A stretch of 64,000 bases of DNA, from positions 1 to 64,000 of the forward strand of contig NZ_BJCL01000010.1 in NCBI RefSeq assembly GCF_005403045.1, written 5' to 3'. This document shows, in pieces, positions 17,738-26,545 of this stretch. This DNA comes from Pseudaquabacterium pictum. Lineage in GTDB: Bacteria; Pseudomonadota; Gammaproteobacteria; Burkholderiales; Burkholderiaceae_C. Made by a program: the position numbers and the translations under genes. The notes under the pieces were generated by a model. It saw only the letters and a program-made list of their open reading frames with translations, had not been told where the DNA came from and did not search any database. Every line of letters starts with the position of its first letter. Positions within the stretch are counted from its first letter, which is position 1.

Positions 17738-19603
17738 ATGAACCAGCCCGTGATGGAAGGCTTGCGCCTGAACGTCCCCGCCTATGTGAAGCATGCCCGC
17801 CTGGTGGCCTGGGTGGCCGAGATGGCCGCGCTGACCGAAGCCAGCGACATCTACTGGTGCGACGGCAGCCAGGCCGAGTACGACCGCCTGTGCCAGCAGC
17901 TGGTCGATGCCGGCACCTTCAAGAAGCTCAACCCCGCCAAGCGCCCCAACAGCTTCCTGGCGCTGAGCGACCCGAGCGACGTGGCCCGGGTGGAGGACCG
18001 CACCTTCATCTGCAGCGCGCAGAAGGAAGACGCCGGTCCCACCAACAACTGGATGGCCCCGGCCGAGATGCGCGCGCTGCTGCAGACCGGCGAGAACGCC
18101 CTGTTCAAGGGCTGCATGAAGGGCCGCACCCTGTACGTGGTGCCGTTCAGCATGGGCCCGCTGGGCTCGCCGATCGCCCACATCGGCGTCGAGCTGAGCG
18201 ACAGCCCCTACGTGGCGGTGAACATGCGCATCATGACCCGCATGGGCCGCGCGGTGTTCGACGTGCTGGGCGACGACGGCACTTTCGTGCCCTGCATGCA
18301 CACCGTGGGCGCGCCGCTGCAAGCCGGCGAGACCAGCGCCGCCTGGCCCTGCAACAAGACCAAGTACATCGTGCACTACCCCGAGACCAGCGAGATCTGG
18401 TCCTACGGCTCGGGCTACGGCGGCAACGCGCTGCTGGGCAAGAAGTGCTTCGCCCTGCGCATCGCCAGCACCATGGGCCGCGACCAGGGCTGGCTGGCCG
18501 AGCACATGCTGATCCTGGGCGTCACCAGCCCGGCCGGCAAGAAGTACCACGTGGCCGCCGCCTTCCCCAGCGCCTGCGGCAAGACCAACTTCGCGATGCT
18601 GGTGCCGCCGCAGGGGCTGGACGGCTGGAAGGTCACCACCATCGGCGACGACATTGCCTGGATCAAGCCCGATGCCAACGGCCGCCTGCAGGCCATCAAC
18701 CCCGAGGCCGGCTACTTCGGCGTGGCCCCGGGCACCAACTACAAGACGAATCCCAACTGCATGGATTCGCTGAAGGCCAACGTCATCTTCACCAACGTGG
18801 CCCTCACCGATGACGGCGACGTGTGGTGGGAAGGCATGGACGGCGACACGCCGGCCCACCTGATCGACTGGCAGGGCAAGGACTGGACGCCGCAGATCGC
18901 CAAGGAGACCGGCGCCAAGGCCGCGCACCCGAACTCGCGCTTCACCGTGGCCGCCACCAACAACCCGGCACTCGACGCCGAGTGGGACAACGCAGCCGGC
19001 GTGCCGATCGACGCCTTCATCTTCGGCGGCCGCCGCAGCACCACCGTGCCGCTGGTCACCGAGGCCCGCAGTTGGGCCGAGGGCGTGTACATGGCCGCCA
19101 CCATGGGCAGCGAGACCACCGCCGCCGCCGCCGGCCAGCAGGGCGTGGTGCGCCGTGATCCATTCGCCATGCTGCCCTTCATGGGCTACCACATGGGCGA
19201 CTACTTCGGCCACTGGCTGAAGCTGGGCGAGCAGGTGGCTGCCACCGGCGCCAAGCTGCCCAAGATCTACTGCGTCAACTGGTTCCGCAAGGGCGACGAC
19301 GGCAAGTTCACCTGGCCCGGCTATGGCGACAACATGCGCGTGCTGAAGTGGATGCTCGAGCGCGTGGAAGGCACGGCAGGCGGCGATGAGAGCTTCTTCG
19401 GCACCAGCCCGCGCTACGGCGACCTGACCTGGACCGGCCTGGACTTCAGCCAGGCGCAGTACCAGTCGGTGATCTCGGTCGACCGCGCCGCCTGGGCCAC
19501 CGAGATCGGCCTGCACGGCGAGCTCTTCCAGCAACTGGCCAGCCGGCTGCCGGCGCAGTTGCTGGCGATCAAGGGCCAGTTCGAGGCCAAGCTGGCGGCC
19601 TGA
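17738..19603 (+). CDS. pckG: Phosphoenolpyruvate carboxykinase (GTP)
   Basis: A 621-residue GTP-type PEPCK that converts oxaloacetate plus GTP to phosphoenolpyruvate, the entry to gluconeogenesis from C4 acids. Visible motifs are PSACGKTNF (residues ~277-285, kinase-1a P-loop with the hyper-reactive Cys), GDDIAW (~303-308, kinase-2, Mn2+ site), the substrate arginine region VEDRTFICS and [18 protein letters not shown]. The length fits the family (600-625). The start at 17738 has GGAG six bases upstream. It stands alone behind a long leader, which suggests independent control by carbon source. Confidence 0.97.
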   Translation: MNQPVMEGLRLNVPAYVKHARLVAWVAEMAALTEASDIYWCDGSQAEYDRLCQQLVDAGTFKKLNPAKRPNSFLALSDPSDVARVEDRTFICSAQKEDAGPTNNWMAPAEMRALLQTGENALFKGCMKGRTLYVVPFSMGPLGSPIAHIGVELSDSPYVAVNMRIMTRMGRAVFDVLGDDGTFVPCMHTVGAPLQAGETSAAWPCNKTKYIVHYPETSEIWSYGSGYGGNALLGKKCFALRIASTMGRDQGWLAEHMLILGVTSPAGKKYHVAAAFPSACGKTNFAMLVPPQGLDGWKVTTIGDDIAWIKPDANGRLQAINPEAGYFGVAPGTNYKTNPNCMDSLKANVIFTNVALTDDGDVWWEGMDGDTPAHLIDWQGKDWTPQIAKETGAKAAHPNSRFTVAATNNPALDAEWDNAAGVPIDAFIFGGRRSTTVPLVTEARSWAEGVYMAATMGSETTAAAAGQQGVVRRDPFAMLPFMGYHMGDYFGHWLKLGEQVAATGAKLPKIYCVNWFRKGDDGKFTWPGYGDNMRVLKWMLERVEGTAGGDESFFGTSPRYGDLTWTGLDFSQAQYQSVISVDRAAWATEIGLHGELFQQLASRLPAQLLAIKGQFEAKLAA

Positions 19604-19650
19604 CCCTGCCGCCGGGTCCCGCCCGGCGCACGCCTACACTGCAGCCGCTC

Positions 19651-20454
19651 ATGCGGCTGCAACTGTTTTCAGACCTTCATCTGGAGTCGGAGGACTTCGA
19701 CCCCCAACCCCTGCCTGGCGCCGAGCTGCTGGTGCTGGCCGGCGACATCGACAGCGGCTGGGATGCGCTGGCGCGCTTCGCCCACTGGCCGGTGCCGGTG
19801 CTGATGGTGGCCGGCAACCATGAGTTCGACGGCCGCGACCTGCGCCACAGCTGGGCCGACCTGCGGGCGTTCGCCGCCGGCCACGGCATCCGCCTGATCG
19901 AGCGCGAGCGCGTGGTCATCACCAGCGCCGCCGGCCTGCGGGTGCGCTTCGTCGGCACGGTGCGCTGGTCGGACTTCGACCTGTTCGGTGATGCCGGGCG
20001 CGACAGGGCCCAGCGCGCCGCCGCGTATTTCCTGCAGCTGATGGGCTCGACCATCGACGGCGCGCCGCTGACACCGGAATTGCTGCGCGATGAATCGCTG
20101 GCGTGCCGCGCCTGGCTGGCCGACGAACTGCGCCAGCCCAACCCCGGCGCCGCGCCAGGCGGCTGGGACACCACCGTGGCCATCACCCACTTCGCGCCCA
20201 GCCTGCGCAGTGCCGACCCGCGCTTCGGCAGGCAGCCCGGCACCGCGAGCTTCTGCAATGCCGACGACGACCTGATCCCGCTGGCCGATGTCTGGCTGCA
20301 TGGCCACCTGCACTGCCGGCATGACTACGCCGTGCCGCGCCCGGGCCGGGCGCCCACCCGGGTGCTCAGCCAGGCCATGGGTCTGGTGCGCAAGGGCGAG
20401 GCCGTGGGCTTCGATCCGCTCAAGCCGATCGATCTCGCCTGGCCCGCAGCTTGA
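19651..20454 (+). CDS. Calcineurin-like metallophosphoesterase
   Basis: A 267-residue phosphoesterase with the ordered metal-binding motifs of the calcineurin superfamily: SDLHLE (D-x-H, residues 7-12), GDIDSG, GNHEFDG, THFAP, and GHLHCRHDY (GHxH). These residues coordinate two metal ions. The substrate cannot be predicted; cyclic nucleotides, phospholipid headgroups or protein phosphates are possible in this group. There is no signal peptide, so it is cytosolic. It lies 47 bp after pckG in the same direction and may share readthrough, with uspA following 73 bp later. Confidence 0.9.
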   Translation: MRLQLFSDLHLESEDFDPQPLPGAELLVLAGDIDSGWDALARFAHWPVPVLMVAGNHEFDGRDLRHSWADLRAFAAGHGIRLIERERVVITSAAGLRVRFVGTVRWSDFDLFGDAGRDRAQRAAAYFLQLMGSTIDGAPLTPELLRDESLACRAWLADELRQPNPGAAPGGWDTTVAITHFAPSLRSADPRFGRQPGTASFCNADDDLIPLADVWLHGHLHCRHDYAVPRPGRAPTRVLSQAMGLVRKGEAVGFDPLKPIDLAWPAA

Positions 20455-20527
20455 CCAAAGGCAAGGTCTGGCATTGCAGCGGTGCGACACTGGCCGCACC
20501 AGCCACAAACCCATCAGGAGCAAGGCC

Positions 20528-20950
20528 ATGAAGATCCTCGTCCCCGTCGACGGCAGCCCGTTCACCAAGCGCATGCTGGCCTATCTGGCCGCCCACGACG
20601 AGTGGCTGGGTGAGACGCACCAGTACACCCTGCTGCATGTGACCCCGGCCGTGCCGCCGCGTGCCGCCGCGGTGCTGGACAAGACCGTGCTGCAGGAGCA
20701 CTACGCCGCCGAGAGCGAGAAGGTCTTCAAGCCGATCCGCGCCTTCTTCAACAAGCAGAAGATCCGCGCCGAGTTCGTGGCCAAGGTGGGTCCGGCGGCC
20801 GACACCATCGCGGCGCTCGCCACCAAGGGCCAATTCGACCTGCTGATGATGGGTTCGCACGGCCACGGCCTGCTGGGCAACCTGGTGCTGGGCTCGGTCA
20901 CCACCAAGGTGATGGCCCAGTGCGGGGTGCCCGTGCTGATCGTCAGGTGA
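20528..20950 (+). CDS. Universal stress protein, UspA family
   Basis: A 140-residue single Usp domain: MKILVPVDGSPFTKRMLAYL at the N-terminus, and the ATP-binding loop MGSHGHGLLGNLVLGSVT (G2xG9xG[S/T]) near the C-terminus, ending CGVPVLIVR. It therefore belongs to the ATP-binding UspFG-like subgroup, a cytosolic stress or energy-status protein. An AGGAG lies about eight bases before the ATG. Its last eight bases overlap the end of the convergent TetR gene, which leaves no room for a terminator between them. Confidence 0.92.
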   Translation: MKILVPVDGSPFTKRMLAYLAAHDEWLGETHQYTLLHVTPAVPPRAAAVLDKTVLQEHYAAESEKVFKPIRAFFNKQKIRAEFVAKVGPAADTIAALATKGQFDLLMMGSHGHGLLGNLVLGSVTTKVMAQCGVPVLIVR

Positions 20951-21563
20951 CCGCGGGGCGGCCGGCCAGTCCGTCAAAGCAGGTGAGCATCACCCAGTCG
21001 ACGATCTGCGCGTCGCTGTGGCTGCCGCCGGCCTTCAGGAAGCCCAGCACCGGATCGCAGGCGCGGGCGAAGATGGTGTAGAGCACCGCCTCGGGCGGCA
21101 GCGCACGGTTCACCGTGCCGTCGGCCTGGGCCTGCACGATCCAGGCGCCGAGCTGGTCGCTCAGCTCCATCAGGCCGTCCATGTAGCCCTTGTGCGCGAT
21201 CAGCGCATTGCGCAGCGACGAGTTCTCGGCCGGCAGCGTGGGCATGGCGCCGGCCAGCTGCGTCTGCAGCGTCCAGCGGGTGATGCCCTTGAGCTTGTCG
21301 ATGGCGGTGGCGCCAGGCTGGGCCTCCTGCGTCTGCACCTGCTCCAGCGCCTGGTCCATCATCTGCACCATGGCCGCGGCGGCCAGCGCTTCCTTGGACG
21401 GAAAGTGCTTGTACAGGCTGGCCTTGGCAATGCCGACCTCGGCCGCCACCTCGTCGACCGTCATCAGGTCGAAGCCCTTTTCCGCCAGCAGGCGCTTGAC
21501 GGTGCCGACGATGGCGTCCTCGCGGGCGAGGTGGACTTTCTGGCGGAAGCTGAGGCGTGTCAC
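20943..21563 (-). CDS. TetR/AcrR-family transcriptional regulator
   Basis: A 206-residue regulator. Residues ~12-60 form the TetR DNA-binding domain (VKRLLAEKGFDLMTVDEVAA, EVGIAKASLYKHFPSKEALA). The helical C-terminal ligand domain is not diagnostic. Its target is unknown: the only adjacent divergent sequence is a short region before the small protein at 21650-21859 on the same strand, so autoregulation or a distant target is likely. The 3' end overlaps uspA by 8 bp tail to tail. Confidence 0.9.
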   Translation of the reverse strand: MTRLSFRQKVHLAREDAIVGTVKRLLAEKGFDLMTVDEVAAEVGIAKASLYKHFPSKEALAAAAMVQMMDQALEQVQTQEAQPGATAIDKLKGITRWTLQTQLAGAMPTLPAENSSLRNALIAHKGYMDGLMELSDQLGAWIVQAQADGTVNRALPPEAVLYTIFARACDPVLGFLKAGGSHSDAQIVDWVMLTCFDGLAGRPAVT

Positions 21564-21649
21564 CCGCGCATTCTAGACGCCGGGTGCAAAAACAGACTGA
21601 TCAGGTCAAGTGGTGACTCGGCGGTGTGCCGAATTTGCCACAAACACCA

Positions 21650-21859
21650 TCAGCGCGGGCTGGTGGATTGCAGCCAGCGCGGCAGCCAGGAGCGGCGCAC
21701 CGGCGTGCTGCCTGACGGCACACCACCGTGGTCGCGCTCGTCCAGCCACTGCTCCATGCCGAAGGCGGTGCCCATGTCGGCAGGCTCCGGCTGGCGCAGC
21801 GTGCGCGGGCGGCGCCGGGTGAGGCGGGCGATCAGGCTGGGCGTGGCAGAGGCTGGCAT
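21650..21859 (-). CDS. Small hypothetical protein (69 aa)
   Basis: The frame reads MPASATPSLIARLTRRRPRT, then QPEPADMGTAFGMEQWLDE, and ends near SWLPRWLQSTSPR. The basic N-terminus, acidic/Trp-containing centre and basic end look like a genuine small soluble protein rather than random GC-rich frame, but I cannot name a family. The start at 21859 is the most sensible internal ATG of a longer open frame; only a weak GAGA precedes it. The stop is about 86 bp upstream of the TetR start on the same strand, so the two could be co-transcribed. Confidence 0.45.
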   Translation of the reverse strand: MPASATPSLIARLTRRRPRTLRQPEPADMGTAFGMEQWLDERDHGGVPSGSTPVRRSWLPRWLQSTSPR

Positions 21860-22103
21860 GGACGTCTCGCTGCGGTGAACGCTGGGAAAACCGGATGGGG
21901 TGCATCGCATTGGAGCCGTTGTCCCCCTGTCGTGTGCGGGCAATATTCACATCTGCACACCAAACGTCCATCCGTCATGTGGAGGAGTGCCGCCTTGCGC
22001 CCGTGGGACGGTCAACGGCCGCCGACGGGTTGTGACGGAGTTCACAAGGCAGCCTGCCACGGCCGCACAGACCATCGGCCGGTCTGCCGCCTACGCTGCA
22101 GGC

Positions 22104-22604
22104 ATGCCTCGACAACCGACCGCCCCACCGCCGCAAGCCCCCTGGGTGCCGCGCAGCCTGGCCAGCTTCCACCCGCCGCGGGCTGCCGAGCCGCTGCTGC
22201 GCGACTGGCTGCAACCCAGCCGCGACGTGCTGTTCCGCTGGACCATGGCCATGGCCACCAGCGAGGCCGGCCGCCGCGCGGTGGCTGAGATGGCGGTGTC
22301 CATCCAGCGCTTGCGCGGGCCACAGGAGTTCGGCCTGTGGCTCTACAGCGCCGCGCTGCAGGCGGCGCTGCACCAGGACGGCGGCCTGCCCGAGGGCTCG
22401 CTCACCGGCCTGCCGCCCGAGCTGCGCGCGCTGCTGCGCCTGGTGGCGCGGCGCGAGCTGCGGCGCGAGGAAGCGATGGCCCTGCTGGCGCAGCGCATGG
22501 ACTTTGTGCGCGGCCGCCTGGTGCAGACCCGGCTGGCCTGTCAGACCGCGCCCGCGCCGCTGGATGGCTTGTCCCGCCAGGACAACGTGGTTCCATCAGT
22601 CTGA
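22104..22604 (+). CDS. Small protein with sigma-70 region 4-like C-terminus
   Basis: A 166-residue protein. Residues ~103-147 (LPPELRALLRLVARRELRRE, EAMALLAQRMDFVRGRLVQT) resemble ECF sigma factor region 4, where LPxxxRxxLxL...EEAAxxL...VRxRLxxAR is typical. Residues ~70-90 (RGPQEFGLWLYSAALQAAL) recall the region 2/4 linker, but a full region 2 is not recognisable. It could be a divergent or decayed ECF sigma factor, or an anti-sigma or adaptor mimic. The ATG at 22104 is chosen because upstream in-frame sequence is low-complexity; a longer frame begins at 21900. It ends 94 bp before dadA. Confidence 0.55.
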   Translation: MPRQPTAPPPQAPWVPRSLASFHPPRAAEPLLRDWLQPSRDVLFRWTMAMATSEAGRRAVAEMAVSIQRLRGPQEFGLWLYSAALQAALHQDGGLPEGSLTGLPPELRALLRLVARRELRREEAMALLAQRMDFVRGRLVQTRLACQTAPAPLDGLSRQDNVVPSV

Positions 22605-22698
22605 CTGATGAGTTGGGAATTGAATGAATGAAACTTCATGATTGAGGCTTGACTGCCGACAATCCGGGCACAGGGCGGTGTGCCCGCAGGAGCTTCCC
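22605..22698 (+). promoter_or_regulatory. dadA upstream region with small palindrome
   Basis: This gap is AT-richer than its surroundings. ATGAA at 22628-22632 and TTCAT at 22635-22639 form a perfect 5-bp inverted repeat with a 2-base centre. dadA genes are commonly controlled by Lrp-type regulators in other bacteria, but this short palindrome alone does not identify the protein. AGGAG about eight bases before the ATG is a good ribosome binding site. Confidence 0.3.
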
Positions 22699-24036
22699 AT
22701 GAAGGTCATCGTTCTCGGCGCCGGCATCATCGGCGTGTCCACCGCCTGGCATCTGCTGAACGAGGGCCATGAGGTCACGGTCGTCGACCGCCAGGCCGAC
22801 GCCGCGCTGGAGACCAGCTTCGCCAACGGTGCGCAGATCTCGGTGAGCTTCTGCGAGCCCTGGGCCAACGCCGGCGCGCCGTTCAAGGTGGCCAAGTGGC
22901 TGCTGCGTGATGACTCGCCGCTGCTGTTCCGCCCCAAGCTCGACCCGCACCAGTGGCGCTGGGGCCTGTCCTTCCTGACCCAGTGCAACGACGCCGCCTT
23001 CGAGCGCAACGTGCGCCAGCTGGTGGCCCTGGGCCGCTACAGCCATGAATCGCTGAAGGGCGTGGTCGCCGCCACCGGCATCGACTACAACCGCCTGGAG
23101 CGCGGCATCCTGCATTTCTTCTCCTCGCAGGCCGATTTCGAGGCGGGCGCCGCCGGTGCCGAGCTGATGCGCAAGTACGGCGTCGACCGCCGGGTGATGG
23201 ACCGCGCCGCGGTGCTGAAGGTGGAGCCGGCACTGGCTGCCTTCGGCCCCCACATCCACGGCGGCACCTTCACGCCCAGCGATGAATCGGGCGATGCCCA
23301 GGTGTTCACCCAGAAGCTGGCGGCGCTGTGCCGCGCCCGTGGCGCCACCTTCCTGCATGAGACCGCCATCGAGCGCATCGACACCCTGGGCGGCCAGATC
23401 AGCGGTGTGCGGGTGCGCAGCCTGACCGACGGCGCCAAGGCCCCCGTGCGCACCCTGGTGGCCGACCAGTATGTGGCGGCGATGGGCTCGTACACCGCGC
23501 CGATGCTGCGGCAGCTGGGCATCTGGCTGAACATCTATCCGGCCAAGGGCTACTCGGCCACGCTGAAGCTCAAGCGCCCGCAGGAAGCCAGCGTGGTCAG
23601 CCTGCTCGACGACACCCGCAAGATTGCGATCAGCCGGCTGGGCGACCACATCCGCATCGCCGGCACGGCCGAGCTGGCGGGCTACGACACCCGGCTGGAC
23701 GGCGCCACCGCGCAGAAGCGCTGCGCGGCCCTGGTGCGCCGCTATGACGAGCTGTTCCCCGGCGTGGCCGACACCAGCCAGCCGAACTACTGGACCGGTC
23801 TGCGGCCCAGCACGCCGACCAACATCCCGTACATCGGCCGCAGCCGACTGCCCAACCTGTGGCTGAACGCCGGCCACGGCACCCTGGGCTGGACGCACGG
23901 CGCCGGCTCCGGCCAGGCGCTGGCCGAGCTGATCAGCGGCAAGCGGCCCGCGCTGAGCTTCGGCTTCTGCGGCGAGGCGCTGCCGGCTGCCAAGCCCTTC
24001 GTGCCGACCAAGCGCCCCAGCACGGCCAGGACCTGA
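22699..24036 (+). CDS. dadA: D-amino acid dehydrogenase small subunit
   Basis: A 445-residue FAD enzyme of the DadA group. It opens with the dinucleotide-binding fold VIVLGAGIIGVSTAWHLLNE and the ribose-binding acid in VTVVDRQ. Later motifs are WRWGLSFLTQCND, YFSSQ-like HFFSSQADFEAG, GGTFTPSDESGDAQVFTQKL, and a C-terminal FAD block LNAGHGTLGWTHGAGSGQAL. It oxidises D-amino acids, especially D-alanine, to 2-oxo acids and passes electrons to the respiratory chain at the inner membrane. The alanine racemase partner (dadX) is not adjacent. It is about 10 residues longer than the usual ~432, due to a C-terminal tail. Confidence 0.93.
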   Translation: MKVIVLGAGIIGVSTAWHLLNEGHEVTVVDRQADAALETSFANGAQISVSFCEPWANAGAPFKVAKWLLRDDSPLLFRPKLDPHQWRWGLSFLTQCNDAAFERNVRQLVALGRYSHESLKGVVAATGIDYNRLERGILHFFSSQADFEAGAAGAELMRKYGVDRRVMDRAAVLKVEPALAAFGPHIHGGTFTPSDESGDAQVFTQKLAALCRARGATFLHETAIERIDTLGGQISGVRVRSLTDGAKAPVRTLVADQYVAAMGSYTAPMLRQLGIWLNIYPAKGYSATLKLKRPQEASVVSLLDDTRKIAISRLGDHIRIAGTAELAGYDTRLDGATAQKRCAALVRRYDELFPGVADTSQPNYWTGLRPSTPTNIPYIGRSRLPNLWLNAGHGTLGWTHGAGSGQALAELISGKRPALSFGFCGEALPAAKPFVPTKRPSTART

Positions 24037-24046
24037 CCCAGCGAAC

Positions 24047-24123
24047 GCCGCGGAATCGGCTTGCCCGGGCCGCTCGCGTTGCCCCCTGGAGGGGGAGCGC
24101 CGCAGGCGCTCCGGGGGTGGGTC
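24047..24123 (+). repeat. Two-hairpin intergenic repeat, copy 1
   Basis: This 77-bp element has CCCCCT/AGGGGG forming one hairpin and GAGCGCC-GCA-GGCGCTC forming a second, with CCCCC and GGGGG able to close an outer stem. It is preceded by GCGGAATCGGCTTGCC. A near-identical copy lies at 43337-43414 in the same orientation. Here it sits between the convergent ends of dadA and the GGDEF/EAL gene, and its last bases touch the latter's stop codon. REP-like or terminator function is inferred. Confidence 0.8.
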
Positions 24124-26545
24124 AATGCAGCAGCGGCGCGCCGGCGCGCAGCTCGGTGGCCAGCCCGGGCGCGGCCGGCGGGCGGGCCTGCCAGCGTGCC
24201 ACCCAGTCGCAGAAGTCGTCGATCGGCAGCGGCTTGCTCATGTGGTAGCCCTGGCCCTCGTCGCACTGCAGCTCGTGCAGCAGGGCCAGCACCGCGGCGT
24301 TCTCCACGCCCTCAGCCACCACCGTCAGGCCCAGGTTGTGGGCCAGGTCGATGGTCGAGCGCACGATCTTGGCGTCGCCGGCATCCTTCTCCATCGCCAT
24401 CACGAAGCTCTTGTCGATCTTCAGCTCGTTGACCGGCAGCTTCTTCAGGTAGGCCAGCGAGGAGTAGCCGGTGCCGAAGTCGTCGATCGACAGCTTGTAG
24501 CCGCGCTCGGCCAGCCGGTTGAGGGTGGATTCGGCGCGCTGCGGGTCGTCCATGATCGCGCTCTCGGTGATCTCCAGGCAGAAGCCGTCGGCCAGCGCCC
24601 GGTGCCGGCGCAGGATGGCGTCCAGCTTCTCCGGCAGTTCCAGGTCCAGCAGGTCGCGGGTGGACAGGTTCACCGACACCCGCCGCACGCCCAGCACCGC
24701 CAGTGCCACCTGCTGGGCCGCAGCCTGTTCGAACATCCACAGCGTCAGCTGCCGGATGAAGCCGGTCTGCTCGGCGAACGGGATGAACTGCATCGGCGGC
24801 ACCAGGCCGCGCGTGGGGTGCTGCCAGCGCACCAGGGCCTCGGCGCCGCAGACGCTGCCGGTCTGGATCGCGATCTTGGGCTGCAGGTACAGCCGCAGCT
24901 CGTGGTTGTCGACAGCGCGGCGCAGCTCGCTCAGCAGCGACAGGTTCAGCGCGCTGGCGGTGTCCACCGCCGGGTCGTAGACCTGGGCGCCGGCGGTGCG
25001 GCGCTTGGCGGCATACATCGCCACCTCGGCGCGGCTGAGCAGGGCATCGGCATCGGCCGCATGCAGCGGCCACACGGCGATGCCCAGGCCCGCGCTCAGG
25101 TCAACCGTGTGGTCGTCCAGCAGCAGCGGCTGCTCGAAGGCGGTGGTGATGCGCTGGGCCACGGCCACCGCCAGGTCGACATCGGCGGCATGCATCAGCA
25201 GCGCGAACTCGTCGCCACCCAGGCGGGCCACCACGTCGCCGTCACGCACCACCTCCTGCAGCCGCGTGGCCACGCCGGCCAGCAGCCGGTCGCCCGAGGC
25301 ATAGCCCAGCACGTCGTTGACATGCTTGAAGCGGTCCAGGTCGAGCATCAGCACCGCCAGGTGGTCGGTGGCGGCGTCGGCCTGGGCGATGGCGCGCTGC
25401 ACGTCGTCGCGGAACTGCAGGCGGTTGGGCAGGCCGGTCAGGCGGTCGCGGTAGGCCAGCGTGCGGATCTGTTCGCGCTGGGCACCCACGTTGACGCGCA
25501 TGTGGTCGAACGCCCGTGCCAGGTCGCCGATCTCGTCCAGGCGGCGGTCCTGGGCCACCGGCTCGTCGTACTCGCCGCGGCCCAGGCGCTCGCTGGCGCG
25601 CACCAGGCGGCGCAGCGGCTTGGTCACGCGGCCGGCTGTCCACATGCTGCCCACGCCGAAGGCCACCACGCCCAGCAGCGTGATCGCCGCCAGCATCCAC
25701 TGCAGGCCGTCGTAGGGCGCCACCGCAGCGGCGATGGAGCCGGCCAGCCGCAGGATGATGCGGCCTTCCGGGCCGCTGGCCACCGGCGTGGTGGCCACCA
25801 GGTAGGGCTCGGCGCCGAGCAACAGGTCGCCGTCGGCCAGCTGGTTGGCCAGCGGGCTGGCGTCGGCGGGCGGCTTCAGGCTGTGCACCAGCACCAGCGG
25901 GGCGCCGCCCACCGGCTGCGCCACCAGCGCGGCATGCATGCCTGAGACGGCGTGGATGTCGTCGAGCAGGGGCTGGTTGAGCGGGAAGCCCATCACCACC
26001 CAGCCGATCAGGGTCGGCGCGCGCATCGGCACCATCACGAACTGGTAGGGCCGTTGCGCCACCAGGCCCACCAGGCCGCTGCCAGGATGCTGCGCCAGCT
26101 GCGGTGCCAGTGTGGCCAGCGCCGGCCCCAGCATCGGGTCGACCCCCTCGGCCACGGCCTTGATGGCCAGGTCGGTGCCCAGCAGCGCGGCCAGGCTGGC
26201 GCCGATGCGGGCGCCATGGTTGTCCAGCGCCGAGCGCACCGTCTCCAGGTCGCCGGAGCTGACGGCCTCGCGCATGCCGTAGTCGGCCGCCAGCAGGGCG
26301 GCGCCCTGGTTCAGCTTGGCCGCGCGCTGGTCGAGCAGGCGCTGCCACACCTGGCCGGCGATGGTCACATGCTCGTCCAGCTGGGCATGGGCATTGCGCT
26401 GGATGCTGTGGCGGATGACCAGGAAGCCGGCGGCCTGCACCACCAGCAGCAGTGCCAGCGAGGCCAGCACGAAGCGCGCAGAGAGCCGCATCGCCGGCCA
26501 GCGCCAGCGTTGCAGGGCCTGCACGCGCCGGCCCGGTGGTGTCAC
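24122..26545 (-). CDS. Membrane GGDEF/EAL dual-domain c-di-GMP protein
   Basis: An 807-residue inner-membrane signalling protein. Two membrane segments (~24-45 and ~283-303) flank a ~240-residue periplasmic sensor. A HAMP domain (~305-360) follows, then a GGDEF domain with GGDEF at 443-447 and an intact I-site RDGD at 434-437, then an EAL domain with EALVRW at 569-574 plus DDFGTGYSSL and KIDKSFV. Both catalytic motifs look intact, so it may make and break cyclic di-GMP. It starts at a GTG overlapping the stop of the cupredoxin gene (GTGA). A second possible start is the Met at residue 19. The pairing suggests the cupredoxin protein feeds the periplasmic sensor. Confidence 0.92.
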   Translation of the reverse strand: MTPPGRRVQALQRWRWPAMRLSARFVLASLALLLVVQAAGFLVIRHSIQRNAHAQLDEHVTIAGQVWQRLLDQRAAKLNQGAALLAADYGMREAVSSGDLETVRSALDNHGARIGASLAALLGTDLAIKAVAEGVDPMLGPALATLAPQLAQHPGSGLVGLVAQRPYQFVMVPMRAPTLIGWVVMGFPLNQPLLDDIHAVSGMHAALVAQPVGGAPLVLVHSLKPPADASPLANQLADGDLLLGAEPYLVATTPVASGPEGRIILRLAGSIAAAVAPYDGLQWMLAAITLLGVVAFGVGSMWTAGRVTKPLRRLVRASERLGRGEYDEPVAQDRRLDEIGDLARAFDHMRVNVGAQREQIRTLAYRDRLTGLPNRLQFRDDVQRAIAQADAATDHLAVLMLDLDRFKHVNDVLGYASGDRLLAGVATRLQEVVRDGDVVARLGGDEFALLMHAADVDLAVAVAQRITTAFEQPLLLDDHTVDLSAGLGIAVWPLHAADADALLSRAEVAMYAAKRRTAGAQVYDPAVDTASALNLSLLSELRRAVDNHELRLYLQPKIAIQTGSVCGAEALVRWQHPTRGLVPPMQFIPFAEQTGFIRQLTLWMFEQAAAQQVALAVLGVRRVSVNLSTRDLLDLELPEKLDAILRRHRALADGFCLEITESAIMDDPQRAESTLNRLAERGYKLSIDDFGTGYSSLAYLKKLPVNELKIDKSFVMAMEKDAGDAKIVRSTIDLAHNLGLTVVAEGVENAAVLALLHELQCDEGQGYHMSKPLPIDDFCDWVARWQARPPAAPGLATELRAGAPLLH

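Noticed and set aside
22636-23898. 420-codon open frame antisense to dadA
   Set aside because: dadA has full family motifs on the plus strand. Long antisense frames are expected at this GC content, and this one shows His/Gln/Gly-rich noise composition.
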